DNA of 64,000 nt, from positions 62,001 to 126,000 of the forward strand of contig NZ_SSBI01000015.1 in NCBI RefSeq assembly GCF_004795015.1, written 5' to 3'. The stretch is from Streptomyces sp. A1277. GTDB taxonomy: Bacteria; Actinomycetota; Actinomycetes; Streptomycetales; Streptomycetaceae. Shown here one piece after another: positions 63,309 through 64,000 of this stretch. Below the pieces are notes generated by a model that made no database searches, was not told the origin of the DNA, and saw only the letters and a program-made list of their open reading frames with translations. The translations under genes were made by a program, and so were the position numbers. Position 1 is the stretch's first letter; every line of letters begins with the position of its first letter.

Positions 63309-64000
63309 ATGCAGCGTTCAACACACCGCGCGGACCGGGCCGCGGGCCACGTCGTCGTCATCGGCGGCGGCATCGCCGGACTCACGGCCGCCCACCGGCT
63401 CCTCGGCGCCGGGCTGAGGGTCACCCTCCTGGAGGCGACCGACCGGCTCGGCGGCAAGCTCATGACCGGCGAGGTCGCGGGCGTCCGGGTCGACCTCGGC
63501 GCCGAGTCCATGCTCGCCCGCCGCCCCGAGGGGGTCGACCTGGCGCGTTCCGTGGGCCTCGGTGACCGCCTCCAGCCGCCCGCCACGACCACCGCCGCCC
63601 TGTGGACGCGCGACGCGCTGCGCCCCATGCCCAAGGGCCATGTGATGGGCGTCCCGGGCGACCCGTCCGTCCTCGGCGACGTTCTCTCGCCCGAGGGGCT
63701 GGCCCGTATCGCGCGGGACCGCGACCTCACCACGGCGGCCGTCGGCGACGACGTCGGCGTCGGCGCGTACGTGGCGGACCGGCTGGGCCGCGAGGTCGTC
63801 GACCGGCTGGTGGAGCCGCTGCTCGGCGGGGTCTACGCGGGCGACGCCTACCGGATCTCGATGCGCGCCGCCGTCCCGCAGCTCTTCGAGGCGGCCCAGC
63901 AGGGGGGCTCCCTGCTCGACGGGGTCACCCGCATCCAGGAGCAGGCCGCCGCCCGGCAGCGCACCGGGCCGGTCTTCCAGGGCATCGAGGGCGGCATCGG
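63309..64000 (+). CDS. hemG: protoporphyrinogen oxidase, 5' part
   Basis: 230 aa are visible and the gene runs off the window. The FAD motif VVVIGGGIAGLTAAHRLL is at residues 15-32, followed by LEATDRLGGKLMT and LGAESMLARRPEGVDLARSVGL, and further on VVDRLVEPLLGGVYAGDAYRISM, which are typical of the oxygen-dependent HemY/HemG family. It oxidises protoporphyrinogen or, in actinobacteria, coproporphyrinogen III. The ATG at 63309 has GGAGG very close (1-2 bases), so the start is tentative. Divergent from the DUF4349 gene. Confidence 0.9.
   Translation, partial: MQRSTHRADRAAGHVVVIGGGIAGLTAAHRLLGAGLRVTLLEATDRLGGKLMTGEVAGVRVDLGAESMLARRPEGVDLARSVGLGDRLQPPATTTAALWTRDALRPMPKGHVMGVPGDPSVLGDVLSPEGLARIARDRDLTTAAVGDDVGVGAYVADRLGREVVDRLVEPLLGGVYAGDAYRISMRAAVPQLFEAAQQGGSLLDGVTRIQEQAAARQRTGPVFQGIEGGI

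Overview
The window is chromosomal DNA from a Streptomyces or a very close relative. The evidence is the very high GC content with GC-rich third codon positions, frequent GTG starts, GGAGG-type ribosome sites, long GC-rich terminator hairpins mostly without U-tracts, and a gene order I recognise from the Streptomyces core chromosome (the S. coelicolor SCO5998 to about SCO6041 neighbourhood): murA2, acnA/sacA, ngcEFG, rok7B7, xylFGH, dxs, fadB/fadA, a ribonuclease D-like gene, DUF3000 and hemE. No tRNA, rRNA, insertion sequence, phage or CRISPR array was seen.

Layout. 1-4.8 kb: a three-gene hydrolase operon (HSL-type esterase, metallo-beta-lactamase fold, CocE/NonD hydrolase), a probable gene remnant and a Uma2 nuclease gene. 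5-6.1 kb: a DUF2798 membrane protein of uncommon type and an orphan intrinsic terminator. 6.1-10.8 kb: an XRE-MurA fusion gene divergent from aconitase, with twin ATCTC-N6-GAGAT operators and a possible iron box between them. 10.8-13.3 kb: two tandem secreted FG-GAP/VCBS proteins and a GlsB-type membrane protein. 13.3-20.4 kb: a divergent sugar locus (GH1 beta-glucosidase plus CUT1 importer against a YicI-type GH31 alpha-xylosidase), which fits import and breakdown of xyloglucan-type oligosaccharides. 20.4-23 kb: a second Uma2, a histidine phosphatase and an XRE/DUF397 pair. 23-27 kb: a large secreted GH92 alpha-mannosidase. 27-36 kb: ngcEFG (GlcNAc/chitobiose import) with a DasR-like site, the ROK regulator rok7B7, and the xylFGH xylose importer. 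36-40 kb: dxs, an APC permease and a NYN-domain protein.

40-53 kb is the most intriguing block. Two paralogous beta-propeller-like proteins flank an LCP (LytR-CpsA-Psr) gene. They are followed by two Stealth-family sugar-phosphate transferases, two GT4 glycosyltransferases sharing an unassigned C-terminal domain, and a GalU UTP-glucose-1-phosphate uridylyltransferase. Together they look like a pathway for making and attaching a phosphodiester-linked cell-surface glycan. 53-64 kb: fatty acid beta-oxidation (fadB/fadA), a DEDDy exonuclease with a likely HRDC domain, an orphan LuxR-type response regulator, DUF3000, hemE, a CoA-disulfide-reductase-like flavoprotein, a DUF4349 lipoprotein and the start of protoporphyrinogen oxidase.

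The carbohydrate part is coherent. Four uptake or hydrolysis modules (xyloglucan-like oligosaccharides, mannans, chitin oligomers, xylose) each have a candidate operator. The three importers of CUT1 or xylose type are encoded next to one another, and the two CUT1 systems lack their own ATPase, as is usual where the shared MsiK ATPase serves.
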